Notes under the pieces: model-generated
What the model was told of the DNA's origin: nothing
Database searches by the model: none
The model's input: the letters and a program-made list of their open reading frames with translations, nothing else
In this document: positions 7,047 through 13,961 of the stretch, in pieces
Numbering within the stretch: position 1 is the stretch's first letter
Layout: every line of letters starts with the position of its first letter
Position numbers and translations under genes: made by a program
Source: Firmicutes bacterium OM04-13BH
Lineage (GTDB): Bacteria > Bacillota > Clostridia > Lachnospirales > Lachnospiraceae
Reading direction: 5' to 3'
Assembly (NCBI GenBank): GCA_003481745.1
Contig: QULP01000015.1
Coordinates: 1-19,010, forward strand
Length of the DNA: 19,010 nucleotides

Positions 7047-7051
7047 TTCAC
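7023..7051 (+). repeat. Dispersed hairpin repeat, copy B
   Basis: CTCGGTTAC (7024-7032), loop TT, and GTAGCTGAG (7035-7043) form a 9-bp hairpin including two G-T pairs, followed by TAGTTCAC. The string GCTC-GGT-ACT-GT-GC-GAGTAGTTCAC is shared in order with copy A (15-45). It sits immediately before the acylphosphatase ribosome binding site. Confidence 0.5.
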
Positions 7052-7070
7052 AGATAGTAGGAGTGTATTT

Positions 7071-7340
7071 ATGATTCGCAGACATATTATTTTTTATGGA
7101 CATGTATAAGGCGTGGGATTTCGATATTATTGCGTACATAAAGCAAGGCAGCTTGGATTAACCGGCTGGGTAAAAAACAAATACGATGGGACGGTCGAAG
7201 CCGAAGTGCAAGGCTTAGAAGAGCAAATTGACCAACTCATTCAGTATTTGAATTCACAGACGTATATTTTGATTACAAATATGGATGTGAAAAAGCTTCC
7301 GGTGATAGGAGAGCATGATTTCATAAGGAAAGGATACTAA
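7071..7340 (+). pseudogene. acyP: Acylphosphatase gene with an in-frame nonsense codon
   Basis: Read from the ATG at 7071, which has an AGGAG site 8 bases upstream, the frame gives MIRRHIIFYGHV, then TAA (7107-7109), then GVGFRYYC and onwards to a normal end at codon 89, the usual acylphosphatase length of about 90. The stop replaces the conserved glutamine of the family signature GxVQGVGFR and would arise from one CAA-to-TAA change. Both catalytic residues lie after the stop and are intact: R18 in GVGFR and N36 in GWVKN, followed by YDGTVEAEVQG. A GTG at 7113 could restart translation, but would lose the first beta strand and the phosphate loop. The enzyme hydrolyses acyl phosphates. Most likely it is a recent pseudogene; a sequencing error is possible. 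The stop codon is 2 bases before the acetyltransferase start. Confidence 0.85.
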
Positions 7341-7342
7341 CA

Positions 7343-7810
7343 ATGAAGGTAGAAATGAAAAAGGGAGAGGTTATAATTCGTTCCATGCAGGAGAAAGACA
7401 GAGCAGAGGTCTTAAAAATGATGCAGATCTTTTATGCATCGGATGTGGTTATTCATAAAGCGGATGACGAAACATTACAGAAAGATATTTCAGATTGCGT
7501 TGGAGGCTGCCCATACGTGGATGGATATGTGTTTGAAATCGAAGGTGAGCTTGCGGGATATGGCATCGCCGCAACCGGATATTCAACCGAATTTGGCGGG
7601 GTCTGTATCTGGCTGGAAGATTTGTATATGAAGCCAGAATACAGAGGGCACGGAATCGGAAGAAAATTTTTTGAGGCAGTAGAAGAAATCTATACAGATG
7701 CAGTACGATTCCGTCTGGAAGTAGAAAAAGAAAATGCAGGTGCGGTTGCGCTATATCAGAGATTAGGATATAACTTTTGCACTTATGATGAAATGAGTAA
7801 AGAAATTTAA
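7343..7810 (+). CDS. GNAT-family N-acetyltransferase
   Basis: This 155-residue protein has a typical GNAT fold layout. The acetyl-CoA pyrophosphate loop is seen at R101-G-H-G-I-G106 after the beta-4 strand WLEDLYMKPEYR, and the C-terminal NAGAVALYQRLGY (131-143) matches the end of the family's second conserved region. It begins 2 bases after the acylphosphatase stop and uses an AAGGAAAGG site that lies within that gene, so the two are translationally linked. The start at 7343 could also be moved to the ATG five codons later (7355). The acceptor substrate cannot be told from sequence; amines, amino acids or ribosomal peptides are all possible for this family. Confidence 0.85.
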   Translation: MKVEMKKGEVIIRSMQEKDRAEVLKMMQIFYASDVVIHKADDETLQKDISDCVGGCPYVDGYVFEIEGELAGYGIAATGYSTEFGGVCIWLEDLYMKPEYRGHGIGRKFFEAVEEIYTDAVRFRLEVEKENAGAVALYQRLGYNFCTYDEMSKEI

Positions 7811-7828
7811 TTAAGGGAGAGATGGATC

Positions 7829-8764
7829 ATGAAAATTGTATTTTTGGATGCAAAGACAATAGGAGATGACATTGATTTATCAGCCTATGATGCGCTTGGA
7901 GAAGTGGTAAAATATGGATTTTCCACATCAGAAGAAGTGCCGGAGCGTGTAAAAGATGCAGATGTGTTAGTAATTAATAAGATTGAGATTAATGAGCAGA
8001 CGATTGGAACAGCAAAAAATTTAAAGTTAGTCTGCGTAACAGCTACCGGAACAAACAATCTGGATAAGGAATATCTTGAAAAACGTGGAATTGCATGGAG
8101 AAATGTAGCCGGATATTCGACAGAGTCGGTTACCCAGCATACCTTTGCGCTGTTATTTTATTTACTGGAAAAAATGCGTTATTATGATGAGTATGTCAAA
8201 ACGGAAAAATATGTAAATGATACGATTTTCACTCATTTTGCAGAGCATTTTAATGAAATCAGCGGAAAAACCTGGGGAATTATCGGACTTGGAACGATCG
8301 GAAGACGGGTTGCTGATATTGCGAAAGCATTTGGTGCACATGTGGTTTATTATTCGGCTTCCGGAAGAAGCGCACAGGAAGGATATGAACAGGTAGATTT
8401 TGATACTCTGCTTTCTAAATCCGATATTGTTTCTGTTCATGCTCCGTTAAATGAATATACAAAAGATTTGATGAATAAAGAAGCATTTGCAAAGATGAAA
8501 AAGACAGCGATTTTCTTAAATTTAGGACGTGGACCGATTGTGGTAGAACAGGATTTGTGTGAAGCTCTGGAGACCGGAGAAATTGCGGCAGCAGGTCTTG
8601 ATGTGTTATGTAAAGAACCGATGAGTGAGAAGAATCCATTGGTAAAAATAAAAGACAGCAGGAAGCTTATCATTACTCCGCATATTGCATGGGCAAGTGT
8701 GGAAGCGAGAACCAGACTGATGCAGATTATTGTGGGACAGATTAAAGAGTTTTTTGCATTATAA
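7829..8764 (+). CDS. D-2-hydroxyacid dehydrogenase
   Basis: This 311-residue protein has the D-isomer-specific 2-hydroxyacid dehydrogenase architecture: a split catalytic domain at both ends around a central Rossmann domain (about 100-280). The nucleotide-binding GLGTIG is at 153-158, and the catalytic trio is R234 in NLGRGP, E263 in CKEP and H285 in TPHIAW. After beta-2 of the Rossmann fold the sequence is VVYYSASGR, with serine instead of the acidic residue seen in strictly NAD-dependent members, which hints at NADP use. Candidate reactions are reduction of hydroxypyruvate, glyoxylate or another 2-keto acid. It follows the acetyltransferase by 18 bases with an AGGGAGAG site, so it probably shares its transcript. 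No clear terminator follows before the next promoter. Confidence 0.87.
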   Translation: MKIVFLDAKTIGDDIDLSAYDALGEVVKYGFSTSEEVPERVKDADVLVINKIEINEQTIGTAKNLKLVCVTATGTNNLDKEYLEKRGIAWRNVAGYSTESVTQHTFALLFYLLEKMRYYDEYVKTEKYVNDTIFTHFAEHFNEISGKTWGIIGLGTIGRRVADIAKAFGAHVVYYSASGRSAQEGYEQVDFDTLLSKSDIVSVHAPLNEYTKDLMNKEAFAKMKKTAIFLNLGRGPIVVEQDLCEALETGEIAAAGLDVLCKEPMSEKNPLVKIKDSRKLIITPHIAWASVEARTRLMQIIVGQIKEFFAL

Positions 8765-8800
8765 ACTTGTATGATTTTTGAAAGGATTCTTTGATTTTGC

Positions 8801-8868
8801 TTGCCATAACAGGACTCTCTCCTCTATAATGGGGAAGATGTACTCTTAAAAAAATTTCGAGAGCACAT
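8801..8868 (+). promoter_or_regulatory. Promoter and short leader hairpin of the uracil/xanthine permease gene
   Basis: TTGCCA (8801-8806), 18 bases, TATAAT (8825-8830). The leader holds a small hairpin, ATGT-a-CTCT (8838-8846) with AGAG-c-ACAT (8860-8868). It is too short for a purine riboswitch or a PyrR attenuator, and neither consensus was seen. Confidence 0.65.
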
Positions 8869-8900
8869 GAAAGATAAAAAAACGAAAGAGGAGAGAAAAA

Positions 8901-10307
8901 ATGGGAGAAAGAGGAGAAGCAATTCGTGACGCCAGAAAACTTGGCGTGCCTAAAATGCTGATTTTAGGCTTACAGCACATGTTCGCCATGTTTGGTGCAA
9001 CAATTTTAGTACCGATTCTGGTCAACAGCTATTTTGTTCAGGCGTGTGGGGAACCGCTTACAACCGGTCTGACTGTTTCCGTAACCTTATTTGGTGCAGG
9101 ATTTGGTACATTGTTGTTCCATGTGTGTTCCAAATTCAAAGTGCCTGCATTTTTGGGTTCATCCTTCGCATTTTTGGGAGGATTTTCCACAGTGGCAAAC
9201 TTAAACAGTGGAATGTATGCATCTATGGGAGCAAATGAAAAAGCAGCTTATGCCTGCGGGGGAGTTGTAGTAGCAGGTCTTTTCTATCTGATATTTGCAC
9301 TGATTATCCGTATCGTGGGAGTCAAACGTGTGATGCGTTATCTTCCGCCTGTTGTAACCGGACCGGTTATCATCTGTATCGGTTTAAGTCTTGCAGGCTC
9401 TGCAATTTCCAATGCATCCACAAACTGGTTTCTTGCACTGGTTGCCCTTGCAGTTATCATTGTGTTTAATATCTGGGGAAAAGGAATGTTTAAAATCATT
9501 CCGATTCTGATGGGGGTTGTGATTTCCTATGCAGTGGCAATGATTATGAATGCGTGTGGAATTAAGAATCCAGACGGTTCTGCAATTTTAAATTTTGCAT
9601 CTATTGCAAGTTCAAGCTGGGTGGGACTTCCGGGATTCCAGCTTTGTAAATTTGATGTAACTGCAGTTCTTGTTATGGCACCGATTGCCATTGCAACTAT
9701 GATGGAACATGTAGGAGATATGTCTGCGATTTCCGCAACGGTAGGAGAAAATTTCCTTGCAGAACCGGGACTTCACAGAACTCTGCTCGGAGATGGTCTT
9801 GCGACAGCTGTTTCCGGTCTGTTTGGAGGTCCGGCAAATACCACTTATGGAGAAAATACAGGAGTACTCGAATTAAGTAAAGTCTATGACCCGAGAGTTA
9901 TCCGTATTGCTGCCGTGTTTGCAATTATCGTCAGCTTTATTCCAAAAGTATCCGCTGTTATCAGTACCATGCCAAGCGCAATTATTGGTGGAGTCAGCTT
10001 CATGCTTTACGGAATGATTTCCGCAATTGGTGTACGTAATGTCGTAGAAAATAAAGTAGACCTGACAAAATCCAGAAATCTGATTATTGCAGGCGTTATC
10101 TTTGTCTGCGGTCTGGGATTCAGTGATGGAATTACCTTTACGATAGCAGGAACTTCGATTACCTTGACAGCACTTGCGATTGCAGCGATTGCAGGAATTG
10201 CCTTAAATATTATTCTGCCGGGAAATGACTACGAATTTGGTGTTAATGAAGCAGGAGATGAAAATAGAGGAATTCATACCAATAGTAAACGAAAAGAAGA
10301 AAAATAG
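8901..10307 (+). CDS. NCS2-family uracil (uracil/xanthine) permease
   Basis: This 468-residue membrane protein has about 14 transmembrane helices and clear NCS2/UraA signatures: LGLQHMFAMFGATILVP (22-38), KVPAFLGSSFAF (80-91), and the substrate-binding segments MMEHVGD with E269 and GGPANTTYGENTGV with E318. These correspond to the two glutamates that contact uracil and carry protons in E. coli UraA. A hydrophilic, lysine-rich C-terminal tail of about 25 residues (GDENRGIHTNSKRKEEK) is slightly longer than usual. The gene has its own promoter and AGAGGAGAG site and is followed by a structured 3' region and terminator, so it is probably a single-gene unit. The transport direction is inward with protons. 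Xanthine or another nucleobase cannot be excluded as substrate. Confidence 0.9.
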   Translation: MGERGEAIRDARKLGVPKMLILGLQHMFAMFGATILVPILVNSYFVQACGEPLTTGLTVSVTLFGAGFGTLLFHVCSKFKVPAFLGSSFAFLGGFSTVANLNSGMYASMGANEKAAYACGGVVVAGLFYLIFALIIRIVGVKRVMRYLPPVVTGPVIICIGLSLAGSAISNASTNWFLALVALAVIIVFNIWGKGMFKIIPILMGVVISYAVAMIMNACGIKNPDGSAILNFASIASSSWVGLPGFQLCKFDVTAVLVMAPIAIATMMEHVGDMSAISATVGENFLAEPGLHRTLLGDGLATAVSGLFGGPANTTYGENTGVLELSKVYDPRVIRIAAVFAIIVSFIPKVSAVISTMPSAIIGGVSFMLYGMISAIGVRNVVENKVDLTKSRNLIIAGVIFVCGLGFSDGITFTIAGTSITLTALAIAAIAGIALNIILPGNDYEFGVNEAGDENRGIHTNSKRKEEK

Positions 10308-10335
10308 ATTATAATTTTCAAGGTTACAAATTGGT

Positions 10336-10409
10336 GAATAAACTCAAGTTTCGTATTCGTTACGGTGAGTTATTCCGTTTAGGCTGTTGCTGCCGGATGT
10401 CTACCATCC
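10336..10409 (+). other. Structured 3' region of the permease transcript
   Basis: A long hairpin pairs GAATAAACTCA (10336-10346) with TGAGTTATTC (10366-10375), leaving one bulged A, with a nested CGTA/TACG stem. A second small hairpin is GGATG-tctac-CATCC (10395-10409). The intergenic stretch 10308-10630 holds these two hairpins, a terminator (10437-10466) and two promoters for the next gene. Whether the hairpins are a small RNA or only a 3' untranslated region is open; no convincing internal promoter was found for them. Confidence 0.35.
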
Positions 10410-10436
10410 AGTCATTTGCATATATAGAAAGAAATG

Positions 10437-10466
10437 CCCTCGGACGAAAGTTCGGGGGATTTTTTT
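10437..10466 (+). terminator. Rho-independent terminator after the permease gene
   Basis: CCCTCGGAC (10437-10445), a GAAA tetraloop, and GTTCGGGGG (10450-10458) form a 9-bp stem with two G-T pairs, followed by A and seven T. Confidence 0.88.
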
Positions 10467-10473
10467 GCATCAA

Positions 10474-10505
10474 TGCCCAATTTGGGCACTAATACCTGTT
10501 ATGCT
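10474..10505 (+). promoter_or_regulatory. Operator/extended -10 promoter module, copy 1
   Basis: The palindrome TGCCCAATTTGGGCA (10474-10488) is followed after 11 bases by TATGCT (10500-10505) in the extended -10 context TG-t-TATGCTTA. The same palindrome, 11-base gap and -10 recur at 13208-13239. No good -35 box is present: the palindrome sits where the -35 box would be. It would drive the LRR surface-protein gene. Confidence 0.6.
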
Positions 10506-10546
10506 TAGAAAAGAAAAAAGAAATTAGTATCATTAAATATTTTGTA

Positions 10547-10621
10547 ATTGTAATATTATTATAGTAATGATATAATGATTTAAAACTAAAATAAGTATAG
10601 TTATAAAAAAATAAGGAGAGG
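10547..10621 (+). promoter_or_regulatory. Duplicated promoter-to-RBS block, copy 1
   Basis: TTGTAA (10548-10553), 17 bases, TATAATGATT (-10 at 10571-10576). The block ATTGTAATATT-TT-TAGT overlapping the -35 and spacer, the ATA-TATAGTTATAAA leader and the GGAGAGG site all recur at 13887-13961 with the same -35/-10 geometry. It is the proximal promoter of the LRR surface-protein gene. Confidence 0.7.
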
Positions 10622-10630
10622 GATAAAATT

Positions 10631-13117
10631 ATGAAAAAGCAAGTAGTAGCAGCAATGTTAGCGGTTTCACTGAGCATGAGTGTGAATACACCTGCATGGG
10701 CAGCGCAAGCGGAAAATAACGCAGGACAGGCAGAAGAAAAAGAAACAAACGAAGTAAGTAGTGAAGTAAAAGATGAAGCGCAGGAAGCTGATGCGGAAGA
10801 ACAGAGCCAGGAAACTGGAGAGGCTGAAAGCGCAAATGACGAACAGACTGAAGATGAGACGGAACAAAGCAAACAGGAAGAAACATTAAAAGAAGAAAAA
10901 TCAAGCGAAGAGACATTAAGTGAAGAAAACTTAGATTCCGAAGGAAACCAAACAGAAAGTCAGGCAGAAGAAGGAGAACTGTCTGGAAGTCAAACAAATG
11001 AATTAAAAGAGGCAAATGAACCTTGTGGGGCAAATGCTAGTTGGAAATTAGAAAATGGGGTTCTTACGATTTCGGGAACTGGGGATTTGTATGATGTTAG
11101 GGTCGATATGGGGTGGACACCATGGGACGAACAGAAATATGAAATTACATCCGTTGTAATAGAAAAGGGAATTACTTCAATTGGTATGTGGATGTTTGAA
11201 GAATGTAGTAATTTAAACAATATTACAATTCCAGATAGTGTTACATCTATTGGTGCCTCTGCATTTGAAGGTTGTACAAGTTTAACAGAGATTACGATTC
11301 CGGAAGGAGTTGAGGTTTTATATGGGGGTGCATTTAGTGAATGTAGCAACTTGCAAGAAATCTCGTTACCTTCTAGTTTGAAAGAAATTGGTAGATCTGC
11401 ATTTGAAGGTTGTACAAGTTTAAAAGATGTCAATTATGCTGGAAGGAGAAATAATCTTCTTATACGGAAAGAGGGAAATGAGAAACTTAGAAATGCAACA
11501 TGGTATTGTACAAATGCGGAAATTTACACAGAAGGAAATATAACGTATGCAGTAAACGAAGACAAAACAAGTTGTGCTGTTATTGAAGTAGGAGAGGATT
11601 TGAGTGGAAAAATTCAAATACCAGAAAAGGTAAAAGAACTTACAGTAAATAAAATTGCATCAGGAGCTTTCTTGGATAATAGTAAAGTAACAGAAGTTAT
11701 TTTACCAAACACAATAACAGAAATTGGTGAAGCATCGTTTAAAAGTTGTTCAAATCTTAAGAATATTACCTTATCAAATATAATGACGAAAATCGGAGAT
11801 AGCGCTTTTGAAAATTGCGCTAACATTAAAGATATTACATTGCCACATACAATAACAGAAATCGGAGATAGCGCTTTTAAAAATTGCGCTAATCTTAAAG
11901 ATATTACATTACCAAACACAATAACAAAAATCGAAGATAGTGTTTTTGAAAATTGCACTAGCCTTAAAAATATTACATTGCCAAATTCAATAACAGAAAT
12001 TGGAGATAGTGCTTTTCATGATTGTTCCAACCTTAGAAAGGTTATATTATCTCAAAAGTTAGAACGTATAGGGAAAAGCGCTTTCTTAAGTTGCCATAGT
12101 TTGGCTGAAATTACCATAACAGAAAAAGTAAAGGTAATAGAGTATGCTGCTTTTAGTGGCTGCGCCTTTACAAAGATTATTATTCCTTCAAATGTGGAAT
12201 CAATAAAAAATTGTGCCTTTATGGGATGTGAAGAATTAACTGAAATTGTATTTTCAGAGGGAGTTAAAGAAATAGAAAATAATGCTTTTTCATATTGTAA
12301 TAAGATAAAAGAAGTTTATTTTCCAAAGACACTGACAAGTGTAGGTAGATTATTTTTTGATAATTTTGACCATGATGCATTTGATGGTAAGTCAAAGGTA
12401 GATATTTACTATGCTGGAACTGAGAAAGAGTGGAATAACGTTTCTAAGAGTAAAGAATTTGAAGATGGAATTATACCGACCTACCACTTCAACTCTAAAT
12501 ACCAAACTAACGGTCGCTGGATAAAATCCGGTTCCAGATGGTGGTATCGTTATGAAGATGGTTCTTATCCGAAAAATAAATTATGCAAAATCGGAAATAC
12601 CTGGTATGGATTTGACGCAGCAGGATGGATGAGAACCGGCTGGGTTAGTTACGATAAAAACTGGTATTATTTTGCCTCAAGTGGAGCAATGAAAACCGGT
12701 TGGTTTGCAGAAAACAAAACCTGGTATTATTTAAAATCTGATGGAAAGATGGCAAAAGGCTGGCTGAGAGTTGATGGTGCATGGTACTACTTTAACGGCA
12801 GTGGAAAAATGGCAAAAGGCTTTACTACAGTTGGAAATACAAAATATTATATGAATGGAAGCGGAAGAATGGTAACCGGCTGGCAAAAGATAAACGGTTC
12901 CTGGTATTATTTTGTATCAAGTGGAGCAATGAAAACCGGTTGGCAGAAAGTAGGCAGTTATTGGTACTATATGAAAGCTGATGGCAAAATGGCAACCGGA
13001 TGGCAGAAAATAGGCGGTAAATGGTATTATCTGGATGCATCTGGAAAAATGGCTGCAAACAGATGGGTCGGTAATTGGTATGTAAATGGCTCTGGTGTAT
13101 GGGTAAAGAGCAGATAA
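10631..13117 (+). CDS. Secreted BspA-type LRR protein with cell-wall-binding repeats
   Basis: This 828-residue surface protein starts with a signal peptide (MKKQ, hydrophobic core to about residue 19, cleavage likely near AWA-A at 24). An acidic E/Q/S-rich linker follows (about 28-125), then the BspA-type entry segment ASWKLENGVLTISGTGDL (about 135-152). LRR_5 leucine-rich repeats of 23 residues run from about 160 to 285 and from about 340 to 590, with a non-repeat insert between. Units read like ITLPNTITEIGDSAFKNCANL. The C-terminus (about 625-828) holds about nine GW...WYY cell-wall-binding (CW_binding_1, choline-binding type) repeats that would attach it non-covalently to wall polymers. 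Likely roles are host or matrix adhesion, by family resemblance only. An AAGGAGAGG site precedes the ATG. It has two promoters, each shared with another gene of this locus. Confidence 0.93.
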   Translation: MKKQVVAAMLAVSLSMSVNTPAWAAQAENNAGQAEEKETNEVSSEVKDEAQEADAEEQSQETGEAESANDEQTEDETEQSKQEETLKEEKSSEETLSEENLDSEGNQTESQAEEGELSGSQTNELKEANEPCGANASWKLENGVLTISGTGDLYDVRVDMGWTPWDEQKYEITSVVIEKGITSIGMWMFEECSNLNNITIPDSVTSIGASAFEGCTSLTEITIPEGVEVLYGGAFSECSNLQEISLPSSLKEIGRSAFEGCTSLKDVNYAGRRNNLLIRKEGNEKLRNATWYCTNAEIYTEGNITYAVNEDKTSCAVIEVGEDLSGKIQIPEKVKELTVNKIASGAFLDNSKVTEVILPNTITEIGEASFKSCSNLKNITLSNIMTKIGDSAFENCANIKDITLPHTITEIGDSAFKNCANLKDITLPNTITKIEDSVFENCTSLKNITLPNSITEIGDSAFHDCSNLRKVILSQKLERIGKSAFLSCHSLAEITITEKVKVIEYAAFSGCAFTKIIIPSNVESIKNCAFMGCEELTEIVFSEGVKEIENNAFSYCNKIKEVYFPKTLTSVGRLFFDNFDHDAFDGKSKVDIYYAGTEKEWNNVSKSKEFEDGIIPTYHFNSKYQTNGRWIKSGSRWWYRYEDGSYPKNKLCKIGNTWYGFDAAGWMRTGWVSYDKNWYYFASSGAMKTGWFAENKTWYYLKSDGKMAKGWLRVDGAWYYFNGSGKMAKGFTTVGNTKYYMNGSGRMVTGWQKINGSWYYFVSSGAMKTGWQKVGSYWYYMKADGKMATGWQKIGGKWYYLDASGKMAANRWVGNWYVNGSGVWVKSR
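11694..12050 (+). repeat. 69-bp tandem repeats encoding LRR units
   Basis: About five consecutive 69-bp units, each encoding 23 residues, contain variants of ATAACAGAAATCGGAGATAG and GCTTTTGAAAATTGC. The third and fourth units are the most alike, which points to recent unit duplication within the gene. Confidence 0.75.
12511..13117 (+). repeat. Cell-wall-binding repeat region
   Basis: About nine units of roughly 60 bp encode TGW...WYYF...SGAMK-type repeats. Two 43-base stretches, at about 12660 and 12900, are almost identical (both contain TCAAGTGGAGCAATGAAAAC), a likely site of unit gain or loss. Confidence 0.75.
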
Positions 13118-13170
13118 ATCGAACCAAATATGTGAGTACAGAAAATGTGTAAAGGATAGTTAAAGAAAAG

Positions 13171-13202
13171 TCTCTCAGATGAAAAAATCTGGGAGATTTT
13201 TT
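13171..13202 (+). terminator. Rho-independent terminator after the LRR surface-protein gene
   Basis: TCTCTCAGAT (13171-13180), loop GAAAAA, ATCTGGGAGA (13187-13196), then six T. Confidence 0.88.
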
Positions 13203-13207
13203 ATCAG

Positions 13208-13239
13208 TGCCCAATTTGGGCATTGGAACTTGTTATGCT
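13208..13239 (+). promoter_or_regulatory. Operator/extended -10 promoter module, copy 2
   Basis: The palindrome TGCCCAATTTGGGCA (13208-13222), 11 bases, then TATGCT (13234-13239) preceded by TG-t. Sequence and spacing are the same as at 10474-10505, and both copies start within a few bases of a terminator T-run. It drives the 93-residue ORF. Confidence 0.65.
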
Positions 13240-13270
13240 TATGGAAGAAAAAACAAGGAGAATATAAATT

Positions 13271-13552
13271 ATGAGTATGAAACTATCTGAAGCCACATTA
13301 AAGAAACTTTATGAAATATTACTGGAAACAGACCAGCAAATGATTCAGGAGCTCAGAGAGTGTGATACTAAGGTAATAATGGCATTTCGAAAGTATTACC
13401 AAGGAAGCCAAAATGAAATGGAAGCCTTTCGAGATGAAATTTTTGGAATCCTTTTAGAAGAGAAGAAGAAAAGTTTCTGTCAGGGAGCAAAGCTCCCTCA
13501 AATAGATTCGGAAGAATGTAAAGAACTATTTGAGGGCTTTGACGATTTTTAA
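13271..13552 (+). CDS. Small acidic hypothetical protein (93 residues)
   Basis: This is a soluble, predominantly helical and charged protein with no signal peptide or membrane segment. I recognise no family. Visible features are a long amphipathic helical region (about 5-70), clusters of charged residues (EMEAFRDEIFGILLEEKKKS) and an acidic C-terminal end (EECKELFEGFDDF). It has an AAGGAG site and its own promoter with the TGCCCAATTTGGGCA operator. Its 3' end overlaps the 3' end of the convergent repressor gene by 27 bases. It may be a partner or antagonist of that regulator, or an unrelated gene of the same regulon; the sequence does not decide this. Confidence 0.65.
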   Translation: MSMKLSEATLKKLYEILLETDQQMIQELRECDTKVIMAFRKYYQGSQNEMEAFRDEIFGILLEEKKKSFCQGAKLPQIDSEECKELFEGFDDF

Positions 13553-13846
13553 AATTTGTACTTTCGTTTCATAAGGACAGGATTGTAATTCGTGAAGAAT
13601 TTCCTGCTCAATCGGACCGGAAACATCATTATATTCATCGGAAAGAATGAAATCTAAGGTCACATCAAGCGCATTACACATCTGAACAAGAGTGGAAAGA
13701 GAGACCTTTACACGGTTGTTTTCGATGTTACTGATGTGGCTGACATTGACGTCGGCAACACTGGCAACATATTCTTGTGTCATGTTTTTAGAAATACGAA
13801 TTTCTTTTAATTTTTTTGCTATTTTTGGAAAATCAAGTTCTTTCAT
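13526..13846 (-). CDS. XRE-family transcriptional repressor
   Basis: This 106-residue protein has an N-terminal Cro/C1-type helix-turn-helix (HTH_3) at about 10-66: LKEIRISKNMTQEYVASVAD, then VNVSHISNIENNRVKVSLSTL. A short C-terminal helical region for dimerisation follows (about 75-106, ending QILKIVKALK). An AAAGGAG site precedes the ATG. Its promoter on the minus strand must overlap the plus-strand promoter at 13888-13916, the arrangement of an autoregulated repressor that also controls the divergent gene. The same promoter block stands before the LRR protein gene, so that gene may be another target. Direct binding is inferred, not seen. Confidence 0.85.
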   Translation of the reverse strand: MKELDFPKIAKKLKEIRISKNMTQEYVASVADVNVSHISNIENNRVKVSLSTLVQMCNALDVTLDFILSDEYNDVSGPIEQEILHELQSCPYETKVQILKIVKALK

Positions 13847-13871
13847 TTAGAAAACTCCTTTAAAATAAAAT

Positions 13872-13961
13872 ACTACAGTTTTACTGATTGTAATATTTTT
13901 GTAGTGCGAGTATAATGATTTGCAAGTATGATAAATATAGTTATAAATAGTGTGTGGAGAG
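13872..13961 (+). promoter_or_regulatory. Duplicated promoter-to-RBS block, copy 2, with inverted repeat
   Basis: TTGTAA (13888-13893), 17 bases, TATAATGATT (-10 at 13911-13916). The block 13887-13961 parallels 10547-10621 through the GGAGAGG site. An inverted repeat ACTACA (13872-13877) / TGTAGT (13900-13905) surrounds the -35 region and is a candidate operator for the divergent XRE repressor. Confidence 0.7.

Noticed and set aside
10474..10488. TGCCCAATTTGGGCA as a terminator or ordinary hairpin
   Set aside because: There is no T-run, no loop, and a terminator lies just before it; the repeated fixed spacing to a -10 box favours an operator.
10489..11033. Minus-strand ORFs opposite the start of the LRR protein, with serine/leucine/phenylalanine-rich translations
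   Set aside because: They mirror the glutamate-rich linker codons of the real gene, lack ribosome binding sites and lie inside a gene with a clear signal peptide and domains.
13271..13846. Classical toxin-antitoxin pair made by the 93-residue protein and the XRE protein
   Set aside because: The genes are convergent rather than co-directional, and the small protein shows no toxin fold I recognise.
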